Origin: Elysia crispata | Lineage: Eukaryota > Mollusca > Gastropoda > Plakobranchidae | Length of the DNA stretch: 64,000 nucleotides | Assembly: GCA_033675545.1 (NCBI GenBank) | Contig: JAWDGP010002673.1 | Location: 1,002,001 to 1,066,000, forward strand | Direction of reading: 5' to 3' | Shown here: one piece after another, positions 61,819 to 64,000 of the stretch | Layout of the letters: every line of letters starts with the position of its first letter | Position numbering within the stretch: the first letter of the stretch is position 1 | Position numbers and translations under genes: made by a program | The notes under the pieces: generated by a model | Seen by the model: the letters and a program-made list of their open reading frames with translations, nothing else | What the model was told of the DNA's origin: nothing | Database searches by the model: none

Positions 61819-63809
61819 TCCCCTTGCAATTTTGACAGACGTGTGAAAAATACAGATAAAAGTTTGTCAAAAAATTATTGCTCAATTCTTGAATTTATGA
61901 AGAGACTTTCAGACAGTTTCAAGTTATTGGTTGCTGCTTTGTCGGCAGAGGAGATGGAAAAGTAAATTTTCAGACGCTATTTTTATGCTTTCCTTCTTCC
62001 ACCTTACCCCTCTCCCATAAAATAAAAACATTTTCGTCAATATAGCTCAACATTAGGGGAAACAAGGAGCTAGCACTCGATACCATTTAAATTTTATTTT
62101 ATGAGTATGGTGTATTTAACTGGTTTCACTTCAAGCCAGTTTATGAGTGCAACCTTGATAAGGCTAGTTCCATCTACTGTATATTGAAAAAAAAAACATT
62201 AAAAAATGTCATCGCGAACATGTGGAGACGGAGCTTTAAATATAATTCACAACATAAGTGTCTTAGCTATACGATGAAAGATTTAAGATTATCGAAATGC
62301 AAAAACTATAAAGTGGGACTGTCAAAAAGACTTGAAAAAATGGCAAGAAATCATTTCCATCGTCTGCCAAGATGTGTGTCTTGATACTGAGGTTAAAGAC
62401 GACGTTTCCCAGCCGTAGAGGCAAAAGTGTTGTTTGTTTATTAATGACCCGCGAGATTGCCATTTGCCTATTCAGTTCTTAATCATGATCCTAATCAGGT
62501 CAGCGCAGAACAATATTCTCCTATTTGAGTAAATGATTTTCGCAGTGGAGAAATGTGTTATTGATTTGCGCTGTTTATTAGAATTTTTTAATGAGCTTTT
62601 ATCCATTTAAAGTCGTCCATAAAATCCATAAAAACAAACATAACATAAGCGACATGAATACAAACCTAAGAACTTTCCGATGCACTGTAACCAATACAAA
62701 AAAAAGCATTAGAATTCGACCGTTGGAAAGTTTAAATTGTAAGTTCATAATATTCAAGCTGCCTTTTTCTTTGGTTTTATACGCACTGGATTGAATGGAC
62801 CTAACAGCCTTGTACTTTTGCAGATCCATTGCTTTAATCACTCGATAACGTATGCTGTCTAAAGTGTAATTTTTACGGTCAAATAATCCATCTTCTAGCA
62901 ACTTTTTCTTTATTTGGTGCTTTTCACCACATTGATTATGAGAAACTAAGGACTGCGTGGGTTTCATTAAATTTCTGCTCCTGTTAAATAATAATTATAA
63001 GGCGACGTGTTGGATAAGCTTCGGATCCGTCAATTGTTAGTGTGAGTGAACAGAAGAAAAGCAAAGTCCCACTAAAGCTGCGTTTACGTCTCGAAGCTCC
63101 TTGTTGAAGTACATAGAAGCGGATAGAACGCATGCGATCTAATCCACTCAAATAAAGGCCTACAGAGGGCAATTATCTTTGCGCCTCTTCTAAAATTGAT
63201 ACGAACTGACACTAAGATACAACGGGAGAAGCTAATACTATTTTTTAAACTTCAAGGTTAAAGCTTTAACGCTAATCGTAAACAACGTTCGTGCGATAGA
63301 CTATCAAAAAGATCTTGAATTCATAAACAGTTTATTTTATCTGAGTTGGGATTGAAAGGCTTGGTCTATGGAGCTGAGGTGTACATTGATTGAAGTTATT
63401 ATTCTTTAAGATTTCAAGTCTGAATACGCTAAAAAGTACAGTTACAGTAGATTGTGAGAAACCAAAATAATTATTCTATGTAAAAAAAATTCTTTGAGAA
63501 ACTTTGCGGATGTTAAATATAATTATGATGATAGTGAAAAAGTTCACTTATGTTTTGGAAAATATAGGAAAAGCAAGGACAGTCGCCATTTTAGAGGAAT
63601 ATGAGAACTTTAGAAAATAATAGGGAGAAAATGTCATGATACCAATTCTCCTTAACAAAATAGTTATCGGTTCTAAACAGTTTATTATTCATCGTTGCTC
63701 GAAAAAGCATTGACGACAAAGGACCGTGTTTCTCGTGTTAAGCGTTGTGTATGTGAGTAAGAGCTTACTAGACTGGCAGGTCATGGAGCCAGAACCTGAA
63801 AATGGTCTT

Positions 63810-63953
63810 AGATTGTTTAAATCACTAGTTACATATCACTTTTCTCCCCATCTAATTAGATTGTTTAAATCACTAGTTACATATCACTTTTCTCCCCATC
63901 TAATTAGATTGTTTAATTCACTAGTTACATATCACTTTTCTCCCCATCTAATT
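63810..63953. repeat. Tandem repeat, 48-bp unit, three copies
   Basis: Copies at 63810-63857, 63858-63905 and 63906-63953. Copies one and two are identical; copy three has one substitution (TTTAATTCAC for TTTAAATCAC). Each contains the palindrome-like ACTAGT. Confidence 0.98.
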
Positions 63954-64000
63954 AATATCATGTCCGACCGATGTAAGATCGACCTTTGCACATGTTCACA

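Noticed and set aside
62599..62967. 122-codon minus-strand open frame
   Set aside because: No motif or neighbour support; composition like surrounding intron or flank.

Overview
The window is AT-rich animal DNA. It has long introns with GT-AG splice sites, many long GA/TC and ATT microsatellites, and several families of transposable elements. A mollusc, most likely a gastropod snail, is my best guess. That guess is an inference from overall texture (many AGATCT-type palindromes, Ty3/Gypsy, hAT and piggyBac debris), not a proof.

The main host gene lies on the minus strand from about 53451 down to 5444. It is a laminin alpha chain of the alpha1/2 type. I could follow 32 consecutive coding exons whose splice phases all agree, giving about 1633 codons. 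In order they encode most of the laminin N-terminal (LN) domain, a first run of laminin EGF-like (LE) repeats, a first laminin IV domain (L4a), a second LE run, a second laminin IV domain (L4b), and a third LE run. The signal-peptide exon upstream (above 53451) was not found with confidence. The coiled-coil and C-terminal LG exons must lie beyond the left end of the window.

Region by region: 1-2190 is a decayed Ty3/Gypsy copy cut by the window edge. 2191-5443 has no recognised gene. 5444-11133 holds the two most downstream visible laminin exons, separated by an intron carrying a second Gypsy element with LTRs (6274-10703). 11587-12993 is a hAT-like deletion derivative with inverted ends. 13268-24735 is laminin LEc, L4b and late LEb exons, with a piggyBac-like MITE (17171-17673) and a LINE scrap (about 18820) in one intron. 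25573-30306 is a young, almost full-length Gypsy element with 211-bp LTRs that differ at three sites. 30529-42077 is laminin LEb, L4a, LEa and LN exons, with a piggyBac transposase fossil inside the L4a coding region's intron. 42078-53164 is the large introns between LN exons, rich in microsatellites, with a diverged tandem duplication, a tRNA-derived SINE and a possible antisense promoter/first exon near 45.3-45.6 kb. 53452-64000 is upstream intron or 5' flank with minisatellites and microsatellites only.

All three Gypsy copies are in the plus orientation, antisense to the laminin gene. None of the elements looks able to move by itself: each shows frameshifts, stops, deletions or substituted catalytic residues. 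I see no prokaryotic-type operon, CRISPR array, rRNA or intact tRNA gene. The observations most worth a second look are the NRF1-like motif cluster with a spliceable plus-strand ATG exon inside a laminin intron, the young Gypsy insertion with specific lesions, the hAT-like element with a 6-bp rather than 8-bp target duplication, and the paired evidence (fossil transposase plus MITE) for piggyBac activity in the same gene.
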